Assembly (NCBI GenBank): GCA_026397335.1 | Contig: JAPLVB010000016.1 | Span: 1-34,026, forward strand | Origin: Candidatus Aenigmatarchaeota archaeon | GTDB lineage: Archaea; Aenigmatarchaeota; Aenigmatarchaeia; QMZP01 | Direction of reading: 5' to 3' | Length of the DNA: 34,026 nt | Part shown: positions 7,056 to 14,665 of the stretch, piece by piece | Layout of the letters: each line of letters opens with the position of its first letter | Numbering within the stretch: position 1 is the first letter of the stretch | Notes under the pieces: generated by a model | Seen by the model: only the letters and a program-made list of their open reading frames with translations | What the model was told of the DNA's origin: nothing | The model's database searches: none | Position numbers and translations under genes: made by a program

Positions 7056-8345
7056 ATGAGATTCAGGTACATCCTGAAGCTTTCCGCGGAGAGCTTCATG
7101 CAGAAGAAGCTGAGAAGCTGGCTCACGATACTAGGGATAGTGATAGGCGTGGCAGCGGTGGTTTCCATCCTTTCACTAAGCACTGGCACACAGCAGATAA
7201 TCACGAGCCAGCTGGGCGGCCTGGGAGCTGACATAGTGACGGTCTCTCCCGGATTCAACAGAGCCTCTGGCATGTTCGGAGGCGGCGGTTCCGGAGGCGG
7301 ACCTGAAGGCGGGGGTGGAGGCACCGCATCCTCTATCACCGAGGACCACAACCTGACCACAAGAGACCTTGCGGCCATAAAGTCAGTCCCCGGAGTGAAG
7401 GCGGTGGATGGAATGATATCCGACAGGCTTGCTATTTCCTATCTGGCCCATAGCGCTACCCTGTCTGTGGAGGGGGTGGACCCTCTCGCCTGGAAGGAGA
7501 TGACGACATCATCTCTGGCCTCGGGCAGATACCTGACCCCAGGAGACGGGAACGTGGCCGTGATAGGAAGCAGGGTGGCTGACGGGGTTTTCAAGCAGGC
7601 AGTGCTGCTCAATTCCCAGATAACCATAGAAGGGAAGCCCTTCAAGGTGGTGGGGATACTGGAGTCTTCCGGCAGTTTCGGCGGCACCGATAACGCCATC
7701 ATCGTCCCCATAGATGCGGCAAGGACCGTCATTGAAAGCGTCGCTCCGACACATTTCTCATCCATACAGGTCCAGGTGCAGGATGCGAATTCCGTGAACC
7801 AAACCACGAATGACATCAGCAGCAAGCTAATGTTGGTCAGGCACGTGAATGACAACACGAAGGATTTCACGGTAAGTTCTGCCCAGTCTATACAGCAGAG
7901 CATCTCAAGCATCATGGGGACGCTGAGCCTGTTCATGGCAGGCATAGCCGCTATATCCCTTCTGGTGGGAGCCATAGGGATAGCCAACACGATGTTCATG
8001 TCCGTGATGGAGAGGACGAAGCAGATTGGGATACTCAAGGCCTTGGGGACCACGAACTTTGAAGTAATGCAGCTTTTCATGGTGGAGTCCGCAATAGTGG
8101 GACTCATAGGAGGCCTGCTGGGCGTTTTCGTTGGGTTCATCGTCTCAGGCATAATAGGAGAAATAGGGGTCAGCGTGATAGGGAATCTGGGCCCCCGCGG
8201 GGGCAGCATGTCCCTTACTGCAATAACTCCCGAGCTGGTGGCGTTTGCCATAGGATTTTCCACCATGCTCGGGATTGTATCAGGCCTGCTGCCCGCTAGA
8301 AGGGCATCCAAGCTGCAGCCGACTGCTGCATTGAGGTATGAATAG
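7056..8345 (+). CDS. ABC transporter permease, MacB/FtsX family
   Basis: A 429-residue permease. An N-terminal membrane helix (RSWLTILGIVIGVAAVVSIL, about residues 21-40) is followed by a large extracellular MacB periplasmic-core-like domain (residues ~45-280) and three C-terminal helices (FtsX domain, about 290-425), ending in the conserved GLLPARRASKLQPTAALRYE. A Gly-rich linker (GGGGSGGGPEGGGGG, about residues 73-87) is an odd insertion early in the ectodomain. It forms the membrane part of the exporter with the ATPase at 5238. AGGAGG lies 14 nt before the ATG. Confidence 0.93.
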   Translation: MRFRYILKLSAESFMQKKLRSWLTILGIVIGVAAVVSILSLSTGTQQIITSQLGGLGADIVTVSPGFNRASGMFGGGGSGGGPEGGGGGTASSITEDHNLTTRDLAAIKSVPGVKAVDGMISDRLAISYLAHSATLSVEGVDPLAWKEMTTSSLASGRYLTPGDGNVAVIGSRVADGVFKQAVLLNSQITIEGKPFKVVGILESSGSFGGTDNAIIVPIDAARTVIESVAPTHFSSIQVQVQDANSVNQTTNDISSKLMLVRHVNDNTKDFTVSSAQSIQQSISSIMGTLSLFMAGIAAISLLVGAIGIANTMFMSVMERTKQIGILKALGTTNFEVMQLFMVESAIVGLIGGLLGVFVGFIVSGIIGEIGVSVIGNLGPRGGSMSLTAITPELVAFAIGFSTMLGIVSGLLPARRASKLQPTAALRYE

Positions 8346-8392
8346 TTTTAGCTGTCTAACTACTAGCTCTGTTGATTAGAATTAGAAACAAA

Positions 8393-8791
8393 CTATTTTG
8401 AAGCTTTTTTCTCTTCCACCACGATGGCGTTAACCGTCCCATGCTGGCCGGGCCTTGATGTGACTTTTGCAAGCCCCGCGTCCGTCTTCAGGATAGCGCC
8501 CTTGGTTATGATGTTTCTCCTGACATAATGCGGGTTTGCAGGGTTCTCCTGGACCGAGATTATTTTCGCCTTGTGGATTTTTCCCGTCTTGGGGTCTGCT
8601 ATGTTCACGAAATCTGCTGAAAGGGCTTTGACTTTCACCCCTCCGCCAAGAGTGCGCGAGAGCTTGGTCTTCTTCTTGTGTATTCTGGTCTCCAGGAATT
8701 CGGAACCTCGCTGGAACTTCTTCTTCTTGCTGTTCCTGTTCACCTTGGCCCCAGTGTTCGTCCTCTTTGAGTGCAAATGCCACCTTACCAT
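8393..8791 (-). CDS. rps8e: Ribosomal protein eS8
   Basis: A 132-residue protein matching archaeal eS8: start MVRWHLHSKRTNTGAKV, a basic KKKKF segment, GGGVKVKAL, then NPANPHYVRRNIITKGAILKT and VTSRPGQHGTVNA. The length is normal. It is a small-subunit protein found in archaea and eukaryotes only. A TATA-like AATATAAAGG (about 8822-8830, minus) lies 30-35 nt upstream. It is convergent with the ABC permease and divergent from the LSm gene. Confidence 0.96.
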   Translation of the reverse strand: MVRWHLHSKRTNTGAKVNRNSKKKKFQRGSEFLETRIHKKKTKLSRTLGGGVKVKALSADFVNIADPKTGKIHKAKIISVQENPANPHYVRRNIITKGAILKTDAGLAKVTSRPGQHGTVNAIVVEEKKASK

Positions 8792-8853
8792 AAAATCACT
8801 TACTAACTAATTGCGCGATGCCTTTATATTCTTTTTTCGCAAAAGAGCCCGCG

Positions 8854-8863
8854 TATTTAAATA
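8854..8863 (+). promoter_or_regulatory. TATA box for LSm-eL37
   Basis: A palindromic tatttaaata 54 nt before the LSm ATG. Initiation 25 nt downstream leaves a leader of about 28 nt containing GAGGTG. Confidence 0.5.
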
Positions 8864-8911
8864 CTCACGGGAATAAAAATAATATTTTTAATTGATTGAG
8901 GTGTTAGTTTG

Positions 8912-9127
8912 ATGCAAAGACCGTTAGATGTTTTGGGAAGTTCTGTGGAAAAAAGGATACTGATCAGGACAAAAAAAGGCGAGGACATAGTAGGAGTGTT
9001 AAAGGCCTTTGACTCGCACATAAACCTGTGGCTTGAGGATGCCAAGATACAAGGGGAGAATGAAATCACGCTCGGAAAGGTCCTTGTCAGGGGAGACAAC
9101 ATAGTCTACATATCCCCAGGAAAGTAA
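8912..9127 (+). CDS. LSm (Sm-like) RNA-binding protein
   Basis: A 71-residue Sm-fold protein. Sm1 motif: KRILIRTKKGEDIVGVLKAFDSHINLWLEDA. Sm2: LGKVLVRGDNIVYIS. Archaeal LSm proteins form heptameric rings that bind U-rich RNA. The ATG at 8912 is preferred over the TTG at 8909 because GAGGTG (8898-8903) sits 8 nt upstream. The eL37 gene follows after a 183-nt spacer with two similar hairpins; LSm-eL37 adjacency is a conserved archaeal arrangement. Confidence 0.95.
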   Translation: MQRPLDVLGSSVEKRILIRTKKGEDIVGVLKAFDSHINLWLEDAKIQGENEITLGKVLVRGDNIVYISPGK

Positions 9128-9146
9128 AAGGAACAAAGTCTCGCAA

Positions 9147-9256
9147 GACGGCTAATCCTGACAACACTATGGCTAAGCTAATAAAGCCGTCATCAAGAAG
9201 TTAAAAGTCGCATAGGAGTCTTAAGCGGCGGCTAATGCAGGTCTAATAAAGCCGCC
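9147..9256 (+). ncRNA. Tandem covarying hairpins in the LSm-eL37 spacer
   Basis: Two related units. Hairpin 1: GACGGCT (9147-9153) pairs with AGCCGTC (9185-9191). Hairpin 2: GGCGGCT (9227-9233) pairs with AGCCGCC (9250-9256). The arms differ by a compensated A-T to G-C change. Both have AAT after the 5' arm and CTAATA before the 3' arm, and both are followed by a YATCA...AGTTAA string. A small GTCT/AGAC hairpin precedes unit 1. They could act in the mRNA or be a processed small RNA; no known family recognised. Confidence 0.5.
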
Positions 9257-9310
9257 ATCACATAGTTAACCAACAGAACAGATAATGATGTAACCAGGAA
9301 ATGATGAGTT

Positions 9311-9496
9311 ATGACCAAGGGAACGCCCAGTTTTGGGAAGAAGCAGAAGAAAGTCCACATAATCTGCAGAAGGTGCGGGCGGAGGAGTTACCACATCCGC
9401 GAGAAGAGGTGCTCAGCCTGCGGCTTCGGGAAGTCCGCAAGAGTCCGCAAGTACGCCTGGCAGTGGAAGACTATCCAGGGAGACAGGAGAAAGTAG
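9311..9496 (+). CDS. rpl37e: Ribosomal protein eL37
   Basis: A 61-residue zinc-ribbon ribosomal protein: [21 protein letters not shown] opens it, with CRRC and CSAC cysteine pairs, and it ends [13 protein letters not shown]. The length and sequence are typical of archaeal eL37 of the large subunit. The ATG at 9311 is the one that gives the conserved N-terminus. It is downstream of LSm across a structured spacer. Confidence 0.96.
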   Translation: MTKGTPSFGKKQKKVHIICRRCGRRSYHIREKRCSACGFGKSARVRKYAWQWKTIQGDRRK

Positions 9497-9554
9497 GCTT
9501 TTTCTAAATTGTGGTAAGAAAGGGGTTCAAGAGATTCAATGAATGCGCGAAGCA

Positions 9555-9839
9555 CTATCGCAGTTCCTTCTCTAATTTAGATACCTCAGAAAGCAGAGCT
9601 ACTTCATAACTCTTAAAAATGTTCGGATTCACGTTTTCTGTAAACTCCTTGGAAAACCTTATAACGAACATGTTTGGCATTTCATTAACCTCGATTTCTC
9701 TAAAATTGTACCCACCTTCTACCTTCAAGTCAGCCACTTTACTACACAAGAAATCCTTGACATTTTTGTCAATGTAGGGTACGCCTTTCTTATCAACTGT
9801 TATCATATATTTTTCTGGAATAATTTTTCTTGTGAACAT
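9555..9839 (-). CDS. Hypothetical protein
   Basis: A 94-residue soluble protein (MFTRKIIPEKYMITVDKKGV at its start), mixed alpha/beta in composition, ending in a charged helix SEVSKLEKELR. No family recognised. A GGATAAAAAGC element on the minus strand about 27 nt before the ATG suits a leaderless transcript. It lies just downstream of TBP on the same strand. Its codon use is more A/T-rich than that of the ribosomal neighbours. Confidence 0.6.
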   Translation of the reverse strand: MFTRKIIPEKYMITVDKKGVPYIDKNVKDFLCSKVADLKVEGGYNFREIEVNEMPNMFVIRFSKEFTENVNPNIFKSYEVALLSEVSKLEKELR

Positions 9840-9895
9840 AGGTATCTTTTTTAAGAACCAAGCTTTTTATCCTTTCCGCCAACTGACCAAAAAGG

Positions 9896-9913
9896 AAGAA
9901 GCTAGCGCTTCTT
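9896..9913. repeat. Hairpin at the TBP stop codon
   Basis: Arms AAGAAGC and GCTTCTT around a TAGC loop. The loop contains the TBP stop codon (minus strand). It resembles the GAAG/CTTC hairpins that follow other genes here, although the arm is partly coding. Confidence 0.4.
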
Positions 9914-10546
9914 CTTGGCGGCCTGGACGGGTTTGGTCTTGGAAGGCTTTTCAGCATTCACAGGCACGTCCCCTCCGGGCCCGTCCTTAACAGGAGTGAC
10001 CTTTATCCCGATTCCCTCAAGCTTCTTCTTCAGCTTGCTCAATGCATTGTGAATATCCTCTATGTTGTGCGCGCCTGTGCAGATTATCTTTCCTGAGCTG
10101 AAAAGAAGGAAAGCGACCCTGGGGTCATTTATCCTGTACACAAGCCCCGGGAACTGCTCGGGCTCATACTCCGCGTTTTCAAGGGCGAAGGCAATCTCCT
10201 CCAGATTGAGCTGGGCCTTGATTTTTGAGGATGCGACTATGTTCTCCACCTGCACATTGAACTTGGTGGGAAGGTTTACGCCTGTCTGCCTTACCCGGTC
10301 CACGACCTTCTTCATCGCGACCTTTGCCATGTCTATGCTCTTTGCGCCCGTGCACACGATTTTTCCCGATGAGAATATTAATGCAGCCGCCCTGGGCTCG
10401 CTTGTCCTGTAAACAAGCCCCGGAAACTGCTCCGGCTCGTATTCAGCATTCTCTATCTTGGTTATGAGCTTGGTGAGTGGTATGTCCTTCCCGAGGGAAG
10501 TGAAAGCAACCACATTCTCGACTTTTACATGAAATTCTGCCGCCAT
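9902..10546 (-). CDS. tbp: TATA-binding protein (TBP)
   Basis: A 214-residue general transcription factor built of two ~90-residue saddle repeats. Each half holds the same run ENAEYEPEQFPGLVYR, followed by an IFSSGKIVCTGAK- or LFSSGKIICTGAH-type strand. AGGAGGTC lies 7 nt before the ATG, and a CTTTATAAGC promoter lies further upstream. After the second repeat there is a ~40-residue Gly/Pro/Lys tail (DGPGGDVPVNAEKPSKTKPVQ, ending AAKKKR). Many archaeal TBPs stop soon after the fold or have an acidic end, so this basic tail is unusual. Confidence 0.97.
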   Translation of the reverse strand: MAAEFHVKVENVVAFTSLGKDIPLTKLITKIENAEYEPEQFPGLVYRTSEPRAAALIFSSGKIVCTGAKSIDMAKVAMKKVVDRVRQTGVNLPTKFNVQVENIVASSKIKAQLNLEEIAFALENAEYEPEQFPGLVYRINDPRVAFLLFSSGKIICTGAHNIEDIHNALSKLKKKLEGIGIKVTPVKDGPGGDVPVNAEKPSKTKPVQAAKKKR

Positions 10547-10559
10547 AGCGAAAGACCTC

Positions 10560-10903
10560 CTTTTAAATGTGCTTATAAAGATAACGCAAAGCTTTAAAAA
10601 GGGACTTATAAATATAATGAAAAAGTATTTAAATACATATATAAATTATATGTAAAGGTTGGCATACAATTGGAAGTCGACTGAAGAACGAAGTTGCGAA
10701 GCAACTTCAATCCAGAATCGGCTTCCTTCCAATGAACGGTTTGAGCCAGCAAACTAGTTCTGAGTTACCAACGATTAAGAGCGGAAGTGCTAAAGCGCTT
10801 TCAATCGAAATATTCAAAAGGCGATATCATAATTGGCTTTTTGCCAAATCAATGATTTAGCCTCACATAGTGCCGCCAAAAAAAGCGGCAAAGGAGAAAA
10901 AAC
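10560..10903 (+). other. Gene-free, hairpin-rich region between TBP and the PINc ATPase
   Basis: No convincing protein gene. The left part (10570-10655) is a cluster of TATA-like A/T runs (cttataaatataatg; tatttaaatac). To the right lie a long-range pair TTGGAAG (about 10670) / CTTCCAA (about 10729) enclosing the hairpin 10690-10708, a TTGGC/GCCAA hairpin (about 10834-10848), and a TGCCGC/GCGGCA hairpin at 10871-10890 directly before the AGGAG of the next gene. This could be a long leader or a separate non-coding RNA of up to ~240 nt. Confidence 0.45.
10690..10708 (+). repeat. GAAG/CTTC hairpin in the TBP-PINc intergenic region
   Basis: 8-bp arms GAAGTTGC/GCAACTTC with loop GAA. The same 8-nt arms recur at 19049-19102. 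This copy is not directly downstream of any recognised gene. Confidence 0.7.
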
Positions 10904-12715
10904 ATGGAAAAAATAAAAACACTCGTGCCTGACACGAGCATTCTCATACATGGAGAGCTTTCCGACATGATAAAGGCCGGGAAGATGAACAACGTCAGGC
11001 TTATCATTCCGCGCGCTGTGGTCGATGAACTGCAGGCGCAGGCGTCCCGCGGGAAGGAAATAGGATTCCAGGGACTGGAAGAGATAAAGAAGATTCGTGA
11101 GCATGCCAAGGCGCACAGCGTCAAGGTAGAGTTCACGGGAAACAGGCCAACAATGGAGGAAATCCAGCTGGCCAAGAAGGGAAGGATAGATGCGATAATA
11201 AGGGACGTTGCTGCAAAGTACGATGCAACCCTTATGACAGCGGACTATGTCCAGGCCCTCGTGGGAGAGGCGGAAGGAGTAGACATCCAGCACGTCAAGT
11301 ATGACGTCAAGAAAGAGGCACTGATTCTGGAGAAGTTCTTCACCCCTGACACACAGTCCGTCCACCTCAAGGTAGGAATAATCCCTTATGCCAAGAGGGG
11401 AAGGCCTGGAGAAGTGAAGCTTCATGTTCTTGGCGAAGAGCGCATGGAAGAGAATGAGCTCAAGAAGATAATAGACCAGATAGAATCCAAGGTCCGTGTT
11501 CAAGAAGACGGCTTCACAGAGATGAACAAGCACGGGGCAATGGTTATACAGCTCGGGAAGTACAGGATCGCGATAACCAGGCCTCCGTTCTCTGATAGGC
11601 TTGAAGTCACAGCTGTACGGCCTGTCACGAAGTGCACACTTGCTGATTACAACCTGCACAAGGAGCTTGAAGATAAGATAGTCACAGGCTCTTATGGTGT
11701 GCTTATTGCAGGGCCTCCTGGCTCAGGAAAGTCCACATTCGCAGCCTCCATCGCGGATTTCCTTTCAAGCAAGGGAAAGGTTGTCAAGACATTCGAGCAG
11801 CCGAGAGACCTGCAGGTGGGGCCCGAAGTCACGCAGTACGCTCCTCTTGAGGGTGACTGGGAGAAGACATCAGAAATCCTTCTTCTTGTGAGGCCTGACT
11901 ACACGATATTTGATGAGATCAGGAAAACCAAGGATTTCAGGGTGTTTGCAGACATGAGGCTTGCGGGAGTGGGGATGATAGGAGTCGTTCACTCCACAAA
12001 CCCTGTGAGCGCAATCCAGCGTTTCATCGGCAGACTGGAGCTGGGAACAATCCCGCACGTGATAGACACCGTGATATACATATCAGCAGGCAAGATTCTC
12101 AAAACATACGAAATCCGCATGATAGTGAAAGTCCCTAGCGGGATGAAGGAAGCGGATCTCGCGAGGCCTGTGGTGGAAGTGAGGGATTACGAGACGAAAC
12201 GGCTTGAGTACGAGATATACACATACGGGGAGGAGAACGTGGTGATGCCTGTAGGGAAGCACGAGAAATCCCCTGTGAAGGAGCTTGCCAAGGGAAGAAT
12301 CCTCCAGGAGCTCAGGAACTGGGACCCGCACCCTGAGATCGAATTCGAGTCTGAAGACCGCGTGACAGTGAAGGTCAGGAATGACGCGATAGCCAGCCTT
12401 ATCGGAAAGAAAGGCTCGAACATAGAAGCGCTTGAAAAGAGATTGGGTGTCCACATATCCGTGGAGCCGAAGGAGAAGACGCTCAAGCGCTCTGTCCCTT
12501 TCGGGTTTGAGGAGATTGGCAGCCATTTCGACCTCAAGGTAAATCATGCCCTTACAGGCGAACAGCTGGACATATACTCAGGAGAGGATTTCCTTTTCTC
12601 TGCAATGGTGGGAAAAGGCGGGCGCATCCGCGTAAAGAAGAAGTCCTCTCTGGGGAAGGCGGTGCTGCAGGCTATAGCTTCGAACAGGCTGAAGATTTTC
12701 GGGAAGGGATATTAG
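10904..12715 (+). CDS. PINc domain - PilT-type ATPase - KH domain protein
   Basis: A 603-residue archaeal three-part protein. PIN nuclease-like domain at residues ~1-140 with acidic residues in VPDTSI, VVDELQ, DAIIRD and MTADYV. PilT/VirB11-like ATPase in the middle, with Walker A GPPGSGKST (about 268) and IFDEIRK (about 332), plus HSTNPVSAIQRFIGRLELG. KH RNA-binding domain near residues 490-550 with GKKG in ASLIGKKGSNIEALEKRLG. The mix suggests an ATP-driven RNA-processing or RNA-quality role; the biological substrate is not established. AGGAG sits 7 nt before the ATG, directly after a 6-bp hairpin. Confidence 0.93.
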   Translation: MEKIKTLVPDTSILIHGELSDMIKAGKMNNVRLIIPRAVVDELQAQASRGKEIGFQGLEEIKKIREHAKAHSVKVEFTGNRPTMEEIQLAKKGRIDAIIRDVAAKYDATLMTADYVQALVGEAEGVDIQHVKYDVKKEALILEKFFTPDTQSVHLKVGIIPYAKRGRPGEVKLHVLGEERMEENELKKIIDQIESKVRVQEDGFTEMNKHGAMVIQLGKYRIAITRPPFSDRLEVTAVRPVTKCTLADYNLHKELEDKIVTGSYGVLIAGPPGSGKSTFAASIADFLSSKGKVVKTFEQPRDLQVGPEVTQYAPLEGDWEKTSEILLLVRPDYTIFDEIRKTKDFRVFADMRLAGVGMIGVVHSTNPVSAIQRFIGRLELGTIPHVIDTVIYISAGKILKTYEIRMIVKVPSGMKEADLARPVVEVRDYETKRLEYEIYTYGEENVVMPVGKHEKSPVKELAKGRILQELRNWDPHPEIEFESEDRVTVKVRNDAIASLIGKKGSNIEALEKRLGVHISVEPKEKTLKRSVPFGFEEIGSHFDLKVNHALTGEQLDIYSGEDFLFSAMVGKGGRIRVKKKSSLGKAVLQAIASNRLKIFGKGY

Positions 12716-12783
12716 TTTATTGCGCTTTTTAAAATTCATTCCTCGCGTGATAAGTTTAAATTTTTGCACGCCTTATAAGGGCC

Positions 12784-13020
12784 ATGGAGTTCAATGATAA
12801 ACCCTGCATTCCCGAGGCAACCCGGTTAGCAATAGAGAACGGAAAAGGCAGTGTATACTATGTGATGCGGATAGGCAATATCCCTATAGATCATGCTTAT
12901 TATGTACCTGATGAAACGAAATTGGATAGCTCTGGTTTAAACCAGTCGGATAATGGTTATCCACAATATCCAAGACTAAAAGTATGGACTATTCTGAAAT
13001 TCGGCACAAAATATTTTTAG
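12784..13020 (+). CDS. Hypothetical protein
   Basis: A 78-residue soluble protein (start MEFNDKPCIPEATRLAIENG), with Tyr-rich segments (VYYVMRIG; HAYYVPDE). A TTTAAATTT element (about 12755-12763) lies 25 nt before the ATG, suggesting a leaderless gene. No family recognised. It is A/T-richer than the ATPase gene before it and convergent with the next minus-strand gene. Confidence 0.55.
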   Translation: MEFNDKPCIPEATRLAIENGKGSVYYVMRIGNIPIDHAYYVPDETKLDSSGLNQSDNGYPQYPRLKVWTILKFGTKYF

Positions 13021-13042
13021 AACTATCTCTCCAGTCCCTCAA

Positions 13043-13294
13043 CTATACCATGGGTATCTTCTTTCCAAAAACCTTTACCTCTTCCCCCCTTTTCAGGGAT
13101 TGTGCCTTGGCATAGAAAAATTGCGCAGCATCGGGTTGCGTGTCCTTGATGCTCATGGCCTTCTTTTTCAGTCCGAGTGCCAGCGCATCCCGGACTTCGG
13201 TAAGCGGATAATTTTTAATGGCCAAACCGATAAAATCGCCATTGACATAGGGTTCCTTGAGCCAGCTTATGTAATCGGGAATCTTATGAGCCAT
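13043..13294 (-). CDS. Hypothetical small protein
   Basis: An 83-residue protein from the ATG at 13294 (MAHKIPDYISWLKEPYVNGD); a longer start at 13318 is possible but adds only a hydrophobic stub. It looks mainly helical, with LTEVRDALALGLKKKAMSIKD and AAQFFYAKAQSLKRGEEVKV. No family recognised. It lies directly downstream of another unknown minus-strand gene. Confidence 0.55.
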   Translation of the reverse strand: MAHKIPDYISWLKEPYVNGDFIGLAIKNYPLTEVRDALALGLKKKAMSIKDTQPDAAQFFYAKAQSLKRGEEVKVFGKKIPMV

Positions 13295-13339
13295 TCTATC
13301 AGCAATAATAATAAGCAAAAAGATTTATAAGCGGCTGCC

Positions 13340-13678
13340 TTATTTAAGGTGCTCCAATATCTGATAAATGTTATCCCTGATTGCACAGCACAGACTCATT
13401 TCTGACTTATCTATTGCTCCTACATCAGCCGAAGTATCTGCTGCGGAAGCAAACTTTTCCAGCCTTGTATACAACTGTTTCCGTGACTGGCATCTCAATA
13501 TTTCCGGGTCTGTATCAGCTAAACCTCTTAGAAAGAGGTTTGCGTTTATAGTACCCATTCCGATAATTTCCCCCGGTTTCAGGGATTTTAGATCGTGATA
13601 TTCATGATTCCTAAAATCAGTTATCATCATATGCGAAGGTATTTGCTCTAGGACAAAATATTTGTCTGAAATTTCCAT
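13340..13678 (-). CDS. Hypothetical protein
   Basis: A 112-residue soluble protein (start MEISDKYFVLEQIPSHMMI) with a Gly-rich turn GEIIGMGTINANLFLRGL and a helical second half containing CC (MSLCCAIRD). No family recognised. A TTTAAATG / GTTTTATCC region within 35 nt upstream on the minus strand can serve as promoter. It lies between the hydrogenase-like subunits and the previous unknown gene, all on the minus strand. Confidence 0.55.
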   Translation of the reverse strand: MEISDKYFVLEQIPSHMMITDFRNHEYHDLKSLKPGEIIGMGTINANLFLRGLADTDPEILRCQSRKQLYTRLEKFASAADTSADVGAIDKSEMSLCCAIRDNIYQILEHLK

Positions 13679-13714
13679 TCTAACTCATTAGGGATAAAAC
13701 ATTTAAACCTTTCT

Positions 13715-14173
13715 TTACCTTTCCAGCCCCCCAATCTTCCCCATAGCCTTTATTATCCCGTGTATTATTGCCTCGGGCCTTGGGGGACAGCCGGGAACCC
13801 ACACGTCCACTGGGATTATTTTGTCCAGAGGGCCGGCCACATCATAGCAGCCGTCAAAAATCCCTTTGGAGGCCGGGCAGGAGCCCAACGCTACGACAGC
13901 CTTTGGTTCTGGCATCTGCTGGTAAATCCTGAGAAGCCGGTCCTTCAGTTTTGTTGTGACAGGACCGTCCACTACCAGGACATCCGCATGCCTCGGGGAG
14001 CCCTTGACAAGAATCCCGAACCTCTCCACGTCGCTTCTTGGGGACACGCATGTGAGGAGCTCTATCGCGCAGCCGTTGCATCCGCCCGAGTTGAACGGCA
14101 GGACCCAGACAGACTTTTTCCTGCAGTGGTTTATGAATTTCTGCTTCAGTCCAAGGGATTTTCCGGATGTCAT
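13715..14173 (-). CDS. Group 4 [NiFe]-hydrogenase-like small subunit (MbhJ/EchC/NuoB family)
   Basis: A 152-residue protein starting MTSGKSLGLKQKFINHC. The four cysteines of the proximal [4Fe-4S] cluster are visible: GGCNGCAIE (CxxCxxE, the hydrogenase-type pattern rather than the CC of NuoB), GSCPASKG and PGCPPRPEAI. It would carry electrons between a large subunit and soluble ferredoxin at the membrane. The ATG at 14173 overlaps the TGA of the upstream gene (ATGA), indicating coupling. The catalytic large subunit is not in this window, so a hydrogenase or a related oxidoreductase are both possible. Confidence 0.88.
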   Translation of the reverse strand: MTSGKSLGLKQKFINHCRKKSVWVLPFNSGGCNGCAIELLTCVSPRSDVERFGILVKGSPRHADVLVVDGPVTTKLKDRLLRIYQQMPEPKAVVALGSCPASKGIFDGCYDVAGPLDKIIPVDVWVPGCPPRPEAIIHGIIKAMGKIGGLER

Positions 14174-14466
14174 AATGCCATCACCAGGACAAGTATCAGG
14201 GTCAGGCCCACCACCACCCACAGTATATAGTCAGACAGGTCTCCCGAGTGCAGGTGCCTGAGCTTCCCAAGCCTTAAGGTCTTCCTTATGGCCTGATAGA
14301 AATTGTCAGCCTGCACGCGTATCTCAGGCAGCTCCTCCCCGCATGTGTATGTGTCCTCCTTGAACTGCTCCCTCTTTTTCGGGTGCCTGCCAGTCGCGTA
14401 AATCAGCAGGCCTGCCATGGTAAAAATCGCAAGCGGGAAGGTCACCCAGAACCAGTACTCGAACAT
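14170..14466 (-). CDS. MbhI-like small membrane subunit of a hydrogenase-related complex
   Basis: A 98-residue protein with an N-terminal helix (FWVTFPLAIFTMAGLLIYA), a soluble loop (TYTCGEELPEIRVQADNFYQ) and a C-terminal helix (DYILWVVVGLTLILVLVMAL). Size, topology and position directly before a small-subunit gene match MbhI, which precedes MbhJ in archaeal membrane-bound hydrogenase clusters. It overlaps the next gene by 4 nt. It probably links the membrane and peripheral arms; the assignment rests on context and pattern, so moderate confidence. Confidence 0.6.
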   Translation of the reverse strand: MFEYWFWVTFPLAIFTMAGLLIYATGRHPKKREQFKEDTYTCGEELPEIRVQADNFYQAIRKTLRLGKLRHLHSGDLSDYILWVVVGLTLILVLVMAL

Positions 14467-14600
14467 ATTTATATCTAATAATCCAGGGATGTTAAATAGC
14501 TTTTTAAACGCTGCATGCTATTTATATTAGCATTTCGCAAATACAGTTACCCATTAATAGGGAAATGCATAAAACATATCACACAGTTAAGGTCTTACAT

Positions 14601-14622
14601 GAAGGCGACAAGAGTCGCCTTC
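14601..14622 (+). repeat. GAAG/CTTC hairpin in the uS12 leader
   Basis: 9-bp arms GAAGGCGAC/GTCGCCTTC with loop AAGA, 43 nt before the uS12 ATG. One of the few copies located in a 5' leader. Confidence 0.7.
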
Positions 14623-14665
14623 TTCCGCGAGTCGTATGATTCGCATTGTTGCAAGGAAGAAAATC

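Noticed and set aside
7439..8311. 290-codon minus-strand frame opposite the MacB-like permease
   Set aside because: Met/Pro/Ser/Thr-rich composition typical of an antisense shadow; the permease on the plus strand has full family motifs.
9301..9307. ATGATGA resembling a C box of a C/D guide RNA
   Set aside because: No CTGA D box at suitable distance; the stretch is the upstream edge of the eL37 start.
10814..11659. 281-codon minus-strand frame opposite the PINc ATPase
   Set aside because: It overlaps a well-supported PIN domain; no recognisable motif and no promoter at its start.
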